A DNA stretch of 64,000 bases from Bacteroidota bacterium. GTDB lineage: Bacteria; Bacteroidota; Bacteroidia; Bacteroidales; Dysgonomonadaceae. How positions within the stretch are numbered: the first letter of the stretch is position 1; every line of letters begins with the position of its first letter. A program made the translations under genes and the position numbers. The notes beneath the pieces were generated by a model, which saw only the letters and a program-made list of their open reading frames with translations, was not told the origin of the DNA and ran no database searches. This document shows positions 47,478 to 56,394 of the stretch, piece after piece. The stretch lies in contig JAMNYO010000070.1 in assembly GCA_023622765.1 (NCBI GenBank), positions 1 to 64,000 of the forward strand, in the 5' to 3' direction.

Positions 47478-49811
47478 ATGTTTCAACATTACCTGAAAAT
47501 AGCGTGGCGAAACTTGCGCAAGTACAAGACCCAAACCGTTGTCAGCATATTGGGCCTGGCTATCGGCTTCACGGCGTTCGCGTTCACCCTATCGTGGATC
47601 CGGTACGAGATGTCGTACGACAGCTTCAACCCCGAGGCGGACAGGATTTACTGTATTGAAGAAGTGAAGGGTAGTATGCTTCAATTGGAAGACCGTTACA
47701 CCCCTTACGCTTTAAGCGCCTACCTCCGGGATAATTTTCCCGAAGTGGCGGCAGTATGTAATACCACCTCACGCCAGTTCATTTTGCCTGAAGTAGCCTT
47801 GCAAAGTACCTGGAACCGGTTTGTTCAAGATTGTCGATTTATAGCTAATACCGATACCGCTTTTTTCAGTGTCTTCTATCCCGACATGAAAGTTAGTTTT
47901 CCCCACCCGTTGCCCGAGAGAGCGGCCATTCTTACGCGCAGCGTTGCCGACAAGTGGAATATAACATCGCGAAATTTCGGGCAAAAGCTTGATTCGCTGG
48001 ATATAACCCCCATCGCCATCGTGGACGACAAACCGTTATCGAGCAACGTGGCTTTTAGGTTGATGAATATTTTCATTCCGGAAGAAGAATTCAGTCCTGA
48101 TAGGCTTTGGGTTTATCATTCGGGATTCACCTACCTTCGCCTGCATAAAGGCAGCACCATTCACCGTGTAGAGCAGGCACTTGACAGCTTGCGCGTTGGA
48201 ACCGGATCTTACAAAGATGTCCACTCGTTTAAAGTGTATCCCTTGCGCAAGGTCCATTACCTGGCACCGAATAACGAGGCAAACATCAAGTTCGAGGCGT
48301 TGAAGCAATTTTCCGTCATCTCGCTGTTAGTCATTATTGCAGCGCTGGTAAACTACATCATGTTGTTTGTCAGCCGCGTGAAGATGCGGTGGCGCGAGTT
48401 CGCACTGAACAAGGTAAGCGGCGCGTCAGACAAAGAGATTTTATTGTTGCTGCTTCACGAGTTTTTGATTACCCTGTTGGCAGCCATATTCGTTGGCGGG
48501 TTACTCACGGAGTGGCTTTTCCCCGCGTTCAGTCGTTTCTCGATGATCGTGGCCCCCAAAAGCTACTTCCTCGTTTCGGTATTCTGGTACAGCTTGATCG
48601 TTATCGTTGTATCGACGCTGGTTACCTTCGGGATGATTCGTGGGTTCGTGCGCCGGAGCATTCGCGAAAACATCACTCCCGAGACGAAGTCACGTCGTGG
48701 GCGAAGCGTGAATTTCATGCACGTGGCCATTTTCGTTCAGTTGGCGATTGGCGTGTTACTGATTTTTTGCACAGCGGTGGCATTCAACCAGTACCACCTG
48801 ATAGACCAACGCGTTGGGTATGACCGCAACGGGCTTATGGTCTTTGGAGTGAACAAGGAGAAAATACCCGTCTCCGAATTTAAAAGGATCCCGGGCGTGG
48901 GCGATTTTATCGTCAACTTTGAGGATTTTTTCTCTATAAAAAGTACCCTTCCCGTTGAAGTGGTTGACAAAGACCAGCGCGCTGAAACGCATGCCCTTGT
49001 TACCCGTTACGTGAGTGCAGACTTTCGAGGCCTCCTTCGTATTCCGCTGCTGGAGGGGCGAGATATGCTTCCCTCTGAACACTCGGCCTACTTCATCAAC
49101 GAAACCGGGAACAGGGAATTGGGAGGCAACGCGGTAGGTAAAATGATTCAAGGAATTCCCATCATCGGCATTATCCCCGATTTGCAAGTGTTCAGCGCGT
49201 TGGAAGTAATTCAACCCACGCTTTACCGACTGTCACGCCACGACAACGAACAACTGGTTAGAGATATCACGTTTCGTTGCGAAAACGACAGCATAAAAAA
49301 ACGGGTACATGATTGGTCTTCGAAAGCGTTTCCCACCACGGAAGTCCAACCGGGGCTTTATATTTCGGGATATTACTCGATGGATATCGACGAAAACTTC
49401 AAAGAATACAGCAAATCAGAACGAAACATATTGATGCTGGTCGGCATCATGACCGGTGTGGCCATCTTGATCGCCGTTTTCGGTATCTACTCGATGATCA
49501 CGCTGGCGTGCAACCAGCGGCGCAAGGAGATGGCCATCCGCAAGGTGAACGGCGCGAAGGCAAAGGAGATCTTGGCGCTCTTCTTTCGCCAGTACTTCGC
49601 GGTGACGGTAGCGGCTTGCGCGGTGGCTTTCCCCGTCGGTGTGCACGTGATGCAGCGATGGCTGGAGCAGTACACCCGCCGGGTATCGATGGAGTGGTGG
49701 CTTTTCGCGGGCGTGTTCGTGTTGGTAGTCGCCATTGTTTTCATTAGCATGGCGTTCAGGGTATGGAAAGCGGCCAACGAAAACCCGGCGGAAGTGGTGA
49801 AAGCGGAATAA
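47478..49811 (+). CDS. FtsX/MacB-type ABC permease 7
   Basis: The 777-residue product is the closest relative of permease 6, with the same start, helices and coupling motifs. Changes cluster in the periplasmic domains, for example residues 60-110 and 465-490, where short insertions and deletions also occur. It is the last permease; 94 bp later the thioredoxin-family array begins. Confidence 0.9.
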   Translation: MFQHYLKIAWRNLRKYKTQTVVSILGLAIGFTAFAFTLSWIRYEMSYDSFNPEADRIYCIEEVKGSMLQLEDRYTPYALSAYLRDNFPEVAAVCNTTSRQFILPEVALQSTWNRFVQDCRFIANTDTAFFSVFYPDMKVSFPHPLPERAAILTRSVADKWNITSRNFGQKLDSLDITPIAIVDDKPLSSNVAFRLMNIFIPEEEFSPDRLWVYHSGFTYLRLHKGSTIHRVEQALDSLRVGTGSYKDVHSFKVYPLRKVHYLAPNNEANIKFEALKQFSVISLLVIIAALVNYIMLFVSRVKMRWREFALNKVSGASDKEILLLLLHEFLITLLAAIFVGGLLTEWLFPAFSRFSMIVAPKSYFLVSVFWYSLIVIVVSTLVTFGMIRGFVRRSIRENITPETKSRRGRSVNFMHVAIFVQLAIGVLLIFCTAVAFNQYHLIDQRVGYDRNGLMVFGVNKEKIPVSEFKRIPGVGDFIVNFEDFFSIKSTLPVEVVDKDQRAETHALVTRYVSADFRGLLRIPLLEGRDMLPSEHSAYFINETGNRELGGNAVGKMIQGIPIIGIIPDLQVFSALEVIQPTLYRLSRHDNEQLVRDITFRCENDSIKKRVHDWSSKAFPTTEVQPGLYISGYYSMDIDENFKEYSKSERNILMLVGIMTGVAILIAVFGIYSMITLACNQRRKEMAIRKVNGAKAKEILALFFRQYFAVTVAACAVAFPVGVHVMQRWLEQYTRRVSMEWWLFAGVFVLVVAIVFISMAFRVWKAANENPAEVVKAE
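49471..49811 (+). repeat. homogenised permease 3' end, copy 4
   Basis: Fourth copy of the near-identical 340-bp segment. Confidence 0.85.
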
Positions 49812-49905
49812 ATGGGAAGTTAAAAGTATAGCACCCGTGTTCGAGGCAGCCGTTAAGGTGACAGTAAATGAGTAAAAAGGTTAAAATTGAAAAATAAAGA
49901 ATTGT

Positions 49906-51078
49906 ATGAAAACAAAAGCAGTTTTAACTATTTTACTGGTTGTTATGGTAATAACCGGCAGTGCCCAAAGCAACAGCTTTAAAATTGTTGGAGAAATCGA
50001 GGGTGTTGTCGATGGCGACGTGGCACAACTCTTTACCGTGGAGGGCAGAATGGGCACCCTTTTTATGAAAGACACCATTCATAATGGGAAGTTTAGTTTT
50101 GAAGGGAGAACAGATTCACTGCAAAAGCTTAGTTTTATGGTGTATGGGGACAATTGGCCGATGATGGGATTACCTGTTTGGATTTCTCCCGGCTCCCGGA
50201 CACAAATTACCGGGAAAGGGTATTATCTCTCCTCGTGGAGTATTAAAAGTAACGTTAAGGAACAACAGGAAGAAGAAATTTACCGCGATGCCATGGGTGA
50301 GTTGTCTGCACAGTTCGATTCGCTACTCTTTCTTTATTACAAATCTCTCGATAGAATGCGGCAACTCGATAACGATTCAAATCGAGCGGAGTCCCGGCGT
50401 TATAGCGATCAATTAGACAGCATTGGCTTTATTCAACAACAAAAGATTTTTGATGTAATGGCAACACGACCGGTTACGGATAGCTGGATAAACAAACTGG
50501 CAGAGTATTCAGGATTTGCCGTTAATGATGGTAGAAGAAGCAGTTATCCCGAAGAAAATATAAAACAGTTACAAGACCTCTACAACCGCCTGAACGACGA
50601 ACAAAAGCAGAGCCCCAGAGGGCAGCTCATTTATCGCTATATCTTCCCGATGCAAATCATACAGGAAGGGCAACCCATGGCGGATGGCGAGTTGTACGAC
50701 CCGCGAGGAAACCCGTTCAAGATTGCCGAGGATTTTCGAGGGAAATACCTGTTGCTGGATTTCTGGGGAGTGGGTTGTGGACCCTGCATCGCCGCTTTCC
50801 CCGAGATGAAAGAAATCCACGAGGCACACGGCGACAAATTGACCATCATCAGTATTACCACCGACACGGAGAAAGCCTGGAAAGAGGGTTTAGAACGTCA
50901 TCAACTCCCGTGGGTAAACCTGACTGATAACTTGGGAACAGAAGGTTACGCGAGCCATTACGGTGTTCGCGGCATCCCGTCTTACGTGCTTATCACGCCC
51001 GACGGCATTGTAGAGAAAAAATGGTCGGGTTACGGTAAAGGTTCGCTGAAAGAAAAGCTGAAAGATATATTAAAGTAG
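49906..51078 (+). CDS. TlpA-type periplasmic thioredoxin, type A copy 1
   Basis: The 390-residue product has a signal peptide (to TGSAQ, about 20), a DUF4369-like beta domain (about 25-110, FKIVGEIEGVVDGDVAQL), a helical linker, and a TlpA/thioredoxin domain with GCGPC (Cys291, Cys294) and cis-Pro in GIPSYVLITPDG. The redox pair is complete although the usual Trp before the first Cys is Gly. It probably reduces periplasmic disulfides, fed by a membrane electron donor not seen here. First of the tandem array; close relatives at 52618 and 55140. Confidence 0.9.
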   Translation: MKTKAVLTILLVVMVITGSAQSNSFKIVGEIEGVVDGDVAQLFTVEGRMGTLFMKDTIHNGKFSFEGRTDSLQKLSFMVYGDNWPMMGLPVWISPGSRTQITGKGYYLSSWSIKSNVKEQQEEEIYRDAMGELSAQFDSLLFLYYKSLDRMRQLDNDSNRAESRRYSDQLDSIGFIQQQKIFDVMATRPVTDSWINKLAEYSGFAVNDGRRSSYPEENIKQLQDLYNRLNDEQKQSPRGQLIYRYIFPMQIIQEGQPMADGELYDPRGNPFKIAEDFRGKYLLLDFWGVGCGPCIAAFPEMKEIHEAHGDKLTIISITTDTEKAWKEGLERHQLPWVNLTDNLGTEGYASHYGVRGIPSYVLITPDGIVEKKWSGYGKGSLKEKLKDILK

Positions 51079-51159
51079 TGGCAGCTTTGAAAGTAGCTGA
51101 TACTTAAACAAAGAGACACCCTCATTTTTAAACCGAAATTGATTTTAAAGCCGAGCAAT
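51079..51159 (+). repeat. conserved leader of the thioredoxin array, copy 1
   Basis: About 82 bp shared with 53791, 55058 and 56313: GAAAGTAGCTG, CTTAAACAAA, TTTTAAACCGAAATTGATTT and AAAGCCGA just before the ATG. Confidence 0.8.
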
Positions 51160-52605
51160 ATGAAGACAAAAACATTACTAACCCTTATGCTGGTTGCCGT
51201 GGCGATGGTAACGCGAGCGCAAGAAACAGAGCCGTTTACCCTGCAAGGGAAGATAAGCAATGTTTCAGACCCCCGGTTACTTTTCTTTATTGAATCCAAG
51301 AGTGGATTAAGTGATATTGATACCATCTCGTTGCAACCAGACGGGAGTTTTCATTACACCACGAACAAAGTCACTTACCCGCAGAGAACAAGTCTTCAGA
51401 ATAGGGATATACAGGTAAATGATTTTTTTATCGCCCCGGGGTATCAACTGACCATCACGGGAGACGGGAAGGATATTTTCACCTTGGTGAAAACAACGAG
51501 AATAGAAGGTGCCGAAAGTAATCGCTACAAGCAATTGCACGATTCCATCAGGATTGCCCGCATGGATATGACAAGTTGGTCCGATTTGAAAGGCGATTCT
51601 TTGCTACAATATATCCGGGCGGAAAAGCTTTTTACAGATTCACTTGAAAAAGTGGTTTTCCATGATAAGGAAACCACGGACCCGTATTTGGGTCATTTTG
51701 GTCGAATGACCTATTTAAACAACCTGTTTAACCGTCTTTACATGTTGATGGCAAGCGTGATTAATTATGGAAGCTTGGACGAGAAAACGGCTTACACTTT
51801 TGCCGCGGAAATAACCGATAAAGCCATTCTCGATGATCTGTTCGATGAAGAGTACATGATTTCGGATTTCTACAAAACGTGGTTTTTAGATGAATACAGG
51901 AGAGCTTTAGAAGCAAAGGATGCCCGGGAAAACCCGTCGCGAGAAAACAGTCGATTTCATCAGCTGGAAATAATAAATACCGAGTTCCGGGGAAAAGCCA
52001 AGGAGTTTTCCCTGTTCAGGTTTATGCGTGATGGCTTGAAATACAACGTCAAAACAATGGAGCAATTGAACGAGTACAAGTCGGCTTTCGCGCCCTATAT
52101 CTCCAACTTAACCGACCCTGACTACAAGCAGGCTATAGTCAATCTTTTTAGAGAAAAAGAGGAATTTTTAAGCGCTACCCGAGTGGGTCAACCGGCTCCC
52201 GATTTCACCCTCGAAAGCAACACCGGGGAAACCTACTCGTTAGCAGATTTTCGTGGGAAAGTCGTTTATATCGATTTATGGTCCAGTTGGTGTAGACCGT
52301 GTAGGGAAGAAATTCCATCGCTCCGGGAACTACACGAGAAATACAAGAATGACCATCGAATAGCCATTATCGGTATTTCCGTGAGCGATAGCTTTGACAG
52401 GTGGCAAAAAGCACTTTCCGAGGACAAGCCCGAATGGTTGCAACTCTTTGACTCTGACGGTGCCGTTGATGCCGCGTACGAAGTTCATTTCATTCCCAAG
52501 TATATTTTGATTGACAAAAACGGGCATATTGTTGATATGGACGCGCCAAGGCCAAGCAACATAGCGGCTTTGGAAAACAGGCTGAAGGAAGAGATGGAAA
52601 AATAA
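51160..52605 (+). CDS. TlpA-type thioredoxin, type B
   Basis: From the ATG at 51160 the protein has 481 residues: signal peptide (to TRAQ), DUF4369-like domain (about 27-110), a long helical middle, and a thioredoxin domain with WCRPC (Cys378, Cys381), an uncommon Arg in the CxxC, and cis-Pro in HFIPKYILIDKNG. The middle differs from the type A proteins while the signal sequence is almost the same. The next gene starts 12 bp after its stop. Confidence 0.88.
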   Translation: MKTKTLLTLMLVAVAMVTRAQETEPFTLQGKISNVSDPRLLFFIESKSGLSDIDTISLQPDGSFHYTTNKVTYPQRTSLQNRDIQVNDFFIAPGYQLTITGDGKDIFTLVKTTRIEGAESNRYKQLHDSIRIARMDMTSWSDLKGDSLLQYIRAEKLFTDSLEKVVFHDKETTDPYLGHFGRMTYLNNLFNRLYMLMASVINYGSLDEKTAYTFAAEITDKAILDDLFDEEYMISDFYKTWFLDEYRRALEAKDARENPSRENSRFHQLEIINTEFRGKAKEFSLFRFMRDGLKYNVKTMEQLNEYKSAFAPYISNLTDPDYKQAIVNLFREKEEFLSATRVGQPAPDFTLESNTGETYSLADFRGKVVYIDLWSSWCRPCREEIPSLRELHEKYKNDHRIAIIGISVSDSFDRWQKALSEDKPEWLQLFDSDGAVDAAYEVHFIPKYILIDKNGHIVDMDAPRPSNIAALENRLKEEMEK

Positions 52606-52617
52606 AAGCCGAATAGT

Positions 52618-53790
52618 ATGAAAACAAAAATAGCCCTTACCCTTTTACTGATTGCCGTGGCGATAAAGGCCTGCGCTCCAAGCAACACCTTTAAAATTGT
52701 TGGAAAAATCGAGGGTATTGCCGATGGCGACGTGGTACAACTGCGTACCGTGGAGAACAGATTGCTTAGTCTTTTTATGCAAGATACTATCCGTGATGGG
52801 AAGTTTAGCTTTGAAGGGGAAACGGACTCGTTGCAAATGCTAATTTTTTCGGTGAATGGAGATAATTGGCCAAGGACAATATTTTCTGTTTGGATTTCTC
52901 CCGGTTCCCGAACCAAAATTACCGGGAATGGATATTATCTTTCCTCGTGGAGTATTAAAAGTAACGTTAAGGAGCAACAGGAAGAAGAAATATACCGCGA
53001 TGCCATGGGAGAGTTGTCTTCACGATTCGATTCATTATACTTTCTTTACCACAAATCCCTCGATAGAATGCGGCAAGTCGATAACGATTCAACTCGAGCA
53101 GAGTCCCGGCGTTGTAGAGATCAATTCAATAACATTAACTTTATTGAACATCAAAAGACCTTGGAAGTAATGGCAACACGTCCCGTCACGGAAAGCTGGA
53201 TAGACCGGTTGGCATTATATGCCGGTGCTGCCGCTGCTTCCATGGGCTACTTCTCTTATCCCGAAGAAAATATTAAACTGTTGCAAGACCTCTACAACCG
53301 CCTGAGCGACGAACAAAAACAGGGCGAAAAAGGACAACTTATTCATCGCTATGTCTTCCCGATGGAAATCATACAAGAAGGGCAACCCATGGCAGATGCC
53401 GAGTTGTACGACCCGCGGGGGAACACGTTCAAGATTGACAAGGATTTTCGAGGGAAATACCTGTTGCTGGACTTCTGGGGAGTGGGCTGCGCCCCCTGCA
53501 TCGCCGCTTTCCCCGAGATGAAAGAAATCCACGAGGCGTACAGCGATAAATTGACCATCATCAGCATTAGCACCGATTCGGAGAAAGTCTGGAAAGAGGG
53601 GCTGGAACGTCATCAACTCCCGTGGGTAAACCTGACCGATTACTTGGGAATACAAGGTTACGCGAGTCTTTACGGCGCTCCCGGCATCCCGTTTTACGTG
53701 CTTATCTCGCCTGACGGCATCGTGGAAAAGATGTGGGCGGGTTATAAAGAAGGGGCGTTGCAAGAGAAGTTGAAAGATATATTGCAGTAG
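52618..53790 (+). CDS. TlpA-type thioredoxin lipoprotein, type A copy 2
   Basis: The 390-residue product is very similar to the gene at 55140 and somewhat less to 49906. The signal ends in IKAC, so it is probably a lipoprotein although Lys in the lipobox is unusual. DUF4369-like domain first, thioredoxin domain last, with GCAPC (Cys291, Cys294) and cis-Pro in GIPFYVLISPDG. Being membrane-anchored would set it apart from the soluble type A protein. Confidence 0.88.
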   Translation: MKTKIALTLLLIAVAIKACAPSNTFKIVGKIEGIADGDVVQLRTVENRLLSLFMQDTIRDGKFSFEGETDSLQMLIFSVNGDNWPRTIFSVWISPGSRTKITGNGYYLSSWSIKSNVKEQQEEEIYRDAMGELSSRFDSLYFLYHKSLDRMRQVDNDSTRAESRRCRDQFNNINFIEHQKTLEVMATRPVTESWIDRLALYAGAAAASMGYFSYPEENIKLLQDLYNRLSDEQKQGEKGQLIHRYVFPMEIIQEGQPMADAELYDPRGNTFKIDKDFRGKYLLLDFWGVGCAPCIAAFPEMKEIHEAYSDKLTIISISTDSEKVWKEGLERHQLPWVNLTDYLGIQGYASLYGAPGIPFYVLISPDGIVEKMWAGYKEGALQEKLKDILQ

Positions 53791-53872
53791 TGGCAGCTTT
53801 GAAAGTAGCTGCTGCTTAAACAAATTAACACCCTTGGTTTTAAACCGAAATTAATTTTTAAAGCCGAATAGT
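53791..53872 (+). repeat. conserved leader of the thioredoxin array, copy 2
   Basis: Second copy of the 82-bp inter-gene segment, the closest match to copy 3. Confidence 0.8.
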
Positions 53873-55057
53873 ATGAAAACAAAAACAGTTCTCACATTTT
53901 TACTTATCGCTACTGCAACGGCGATACAAGCGCAAAATGCTTCATCCTTTACCTTGCAAGGCAATATCGAAGGATTACAAGAAGGCGACACGCTCATTAT
54001 CGCCGAATACACGTTGCCCGAATGGACGAAAGAAAAGCAAGACACGCTCATCGTGCAACAAGCCAACGCGTTCAGCTTAACCTTTCCGGTTGAGCACACC
54101 TCCTATTTATCGTTGATGCACTTCCCGAAAACGGGAAAACCGCTGCCCTCGTCGAAAATGGCGTTAAGTTTTTTGGCAAGACCAGCTGACAAGCTTACCC
54201 TGACCGGAACGATAGACTATTTCGTGTTGGCAGAGATAGAAGGTGGTTTTTACAACAACCCCTTGGTACAACAAGAAAACAGCCTCGAAAGAGAATATGA
54301 CAAAGTCGGCATCGATATTATCAGGAACATGGAAAGAGCCAGGATCAATGAGCAAAAAGATTCCGTGCAGTTTTATGGCCAACAATATAATACCCGACGC
54401 AGACCCGAACAGATGCGCGTGATTAGCGACTCGTTAACTTATAACACGCACGACACGGAATACGCCGCCTTTGAGTTCTTGAAGGATAATTTCCGATGGA
54501 ACTTTTCGGAAGGTATGCAACGATACGAGAAATTTAATGATGAGGTGAAAGAGTCCTATATCGGGAGGAAGGTAAAAGAATTAATCCAAAAGAAAGAGAA
54601 GTTGGAGGTAGGAAACACCCCTCCCGATTTCATCGTGATTACCACCACCGGGGTAGAAAGAACACTATCCTCCTACAAAGGCAAACACCTGTTGTTATAT
54701 TACTGGGGAATGTGTCCCGGTTCCATTCAGCTTAGTCCTCAACTCACCGAGTTTTACAAAACATACCACCAGCAAGGGCTTGAAGTATTAAGCATCACGA
54801 AAGACGACCCGCTGAAATCACAACCCCAACTGAAAGAAAACCCGCGAACGTGGGATCGATTTAAAGATTTCCTGAATCCGATTTGGGAAGTAGTGTATGA
54901 GGTGGAACACGACAACGCCAAAATAGGCAGTGACTATATATTCAACGTCTTGCCCACCGTGATGCTTATCTCGCCCGAAGGCATAACCCTGTTTCGCGGT
55001 TACAATGATTATGCCGGGCTTGAAAAAGCGTTTTTGGATAGCTTGAATAAAAAGTAG
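53873..55057 (+). CDS. thioredoxin-fold protein with CPGS in place of CxxC, type C
   Basis: The 394-residue product has a signal peptide (to IQAQ), a DUF4369-like domain (about 26-125), helical linker, and thioredoxin fold with YYWGMCPGS: Cys281 is present but the second cysteine is Ser284. The cis-Pro region is VLPTVMLISPEG. A one-cysteine site cannot cycle as a reductase by the usual route; such proteins can isomerise disulfides, hold a thiol substrate, or be peroxiredoxin-like. The site lies in otherwise well-kept sequence, so it may be a real change of function rather than decay. Confidence 0.85.
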   Translation: MKTKTVLTFLLIATATAIQAQNASSFTLQGNIEGLQEGDTLIIAEYTLPEWTKEKQDTLIVQQANAFSLTFPVEHTSYLSLMHFPKTGKPLPSSKMALSFLARPADKLTLTGTIDYFVLAEIEGGFYNNPLVQQENSLEREYDKVGIDIIRNMERARINEQKDSVQFYGQQYNTRRRPEQMRVISDSLTYNTHDTEYAAFEFLKDNFRWNFSEGMQRYEKFNDEVKESYIGRKVKELIQKKEKLEVGNTPPDFIVITTTGVERTLSSYKGKHLLLYYWGMCPGSIQLSPQLTEFYKTYHQQGLEVLSITKDDPLKSQPQLKENPRTWDRFKDFLNPIWEVVYEVEHDNAKIGSDYIFNVLPTVMLISPEGITLFRGYNDYAGLEKAFLDSLNKK

Positions 55058-55139
55058 CTTTTGCTTTGAAAGTAGTTGCTGCTTAAACAAATTAACCCCC
55101 ATGGTTTTAAACCGAAATTGATTTTTAAAGCCGAATAAA
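55058..55139 (+). repeat. conserved leader of the thioredoxin array, copy 3
   Basis: Third copy of the inter-gene segment. Confidence 0.8.
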
Positions 55140-56312
55140 ATGAAACCGAAAATAGTTCTTACCCTTTTGCTGGTTGCCGTGGCGATAAATGCCTGCACCC
55201 AAAGCAACACTTTTAAGATTGTTGGAGAAATCGAGGGTATTGCCGATGGCGACGTGGTACAACTGCGTACCGTGGAGAACAGATTGCTTAGTCTTTTTAT
55301 GCAAGATACTATTCGTGATGGGAAGTTTAGCTTTGACGGGGAAGTAGACTCGCTGAAAAGGCTTAGTTTGGGTGTGCATGGGAACAATTGGCCGAGGGTG
55401 GGATTACCTATTTGGATTTCTCCCGGCTCCCGGGCTAAAATTACCGGGAAAGGGTTTTATATCTCCACGTGGAGTATTAAAAGTAACGTTAAGGAACAAC
55501 AGGAAGAAGAAATTTACCGCGATGCCATGGGAGAGTTGTCTTCACGATTCGATTCATTATACTTTCTTTACCACAAATCCCTCGATAGAATGCGGCAAGT
55601 CGATAACGATTCAACTCGAGCGGTGTCCCGGCGTTATAGTGATCAATTCAATAACATCAATTTTATTCAACATCAAAGAACATTGGAAGTAATGACAACA
55701 CGCCCCGTCACGGAAAGCTGGATAGACCGGTTGGCATTATACGCCGGATTTGCCGCTGCTTCCGCGGGCTACTTCTCTTATCCCGAAGAAAACATGAAAC
55801 TGTTGCAAGACCTCTATAACCGCCTGAGCGACGAACAAAAACAGGGCGAAAAAGGACAACTTATTCATCGCTATATCTTCCCGATGGAAATCATACAAGA
55901 AGGGCAACCCATGGCGGATGCCGAGTTGTACGACCCGCAAGGCAACACGTACAAGATTGACAAGGATTTTCGAGGGAAATACCTGTTGCTGGACTTCTGG
56001 GGAGTGGGCTGCGCACCCTGCATCGCCGCTTTCCCCGAGATGAAAGAAATCCACGAGGCGTACAGCGACAAATTGACCATCATCAGCATTAGCACCGATT
56101 CGGAAAAGGTCTGGAAAGAGGGGCTGGAACGTCATCAACTCCCGTGGGTTAACCTGACCGATTACTTGGGAACAGAAGGTTACGCGAGTCTTTACGGCGC
56201 TCCCGGCATCCCGTTTTACGTGCTTATCTCGCCTGACGGCATCGTGGAAAAGATGTGGGCGGGTTATAAAGAAGGGGCGTTGAAAGAGAAGTTGAAAGAT
56301 ATATTGCAGTAG
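55140..56312 (+). CDS. TlpA-type thioredoxin lipoprotein, type A copy 3
   Basis: The 390-residue product is nearly the same as that at 52618, with the differences concentrated in residues 65-110 of the DUF4369-like domain. Signal ends in INAC (likely lipoprotein). GCAPC at Cys291 and Cys294. The alternation of type A copies with other types in this array suggests leapfrog duplication. Confidence 0.88.
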   Translation: MKPKIVLTLLLVAVAINACTQSNTFKIVGEIEGIADGDVVQLRTVENRLLSLFMQDTIRDGKFSFDGEVDSLKRLSLGVHGNNWPRVGLPIWISPGSRAKITGKGFYISTWSIKSNVKEQQEEEIYRDAMGELSSRFDSLYFLYHKSLDRMRQVDNDSTRAVSRRYSDQFNNINFIQHQRTLEVMTTRPVTESWIDRLALYAGFAAASAGYFSYPEENMKLLQDLYNRLSDEQKQGEKGQLIHRYIFPMEIIQEGQPMADAELYDPQGNTYKIDKDFRGKYLLLDFWGVGCAPCIAAFPEMKEIHEAYSDKLTIISISTDSEKVWKEGLERHQLPWVNLTDYLGTEGYASLYGAPGIPFYVLISPDGIVEKMWAGYKEGALKEKLKDILQ

Positions 56313-56394
56313 TGGCAGCTTTCGAAGTAGCTACTATTTAAACAAAGTGACACCTTCAGTTTTAAACCGAAATTGATTTTTAAAGCCGAACAAT
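56313..56394 (+). repeat. conserved leader of the thioredoxin array, copy 4
   Basis: Fourth copy; the following gene has a different N-terminal domain, so the leader and signal peptide were kept while the domain behind them changed. Confidence 0.8.

Noticed and set aside
37719..49811. Invertible, phase-variable permease locus
   Set aside because: The repeats are all direct, and no site-specific recombinase or inverted repeat pair is in the window. Exchange by homologous recombination remains possible.
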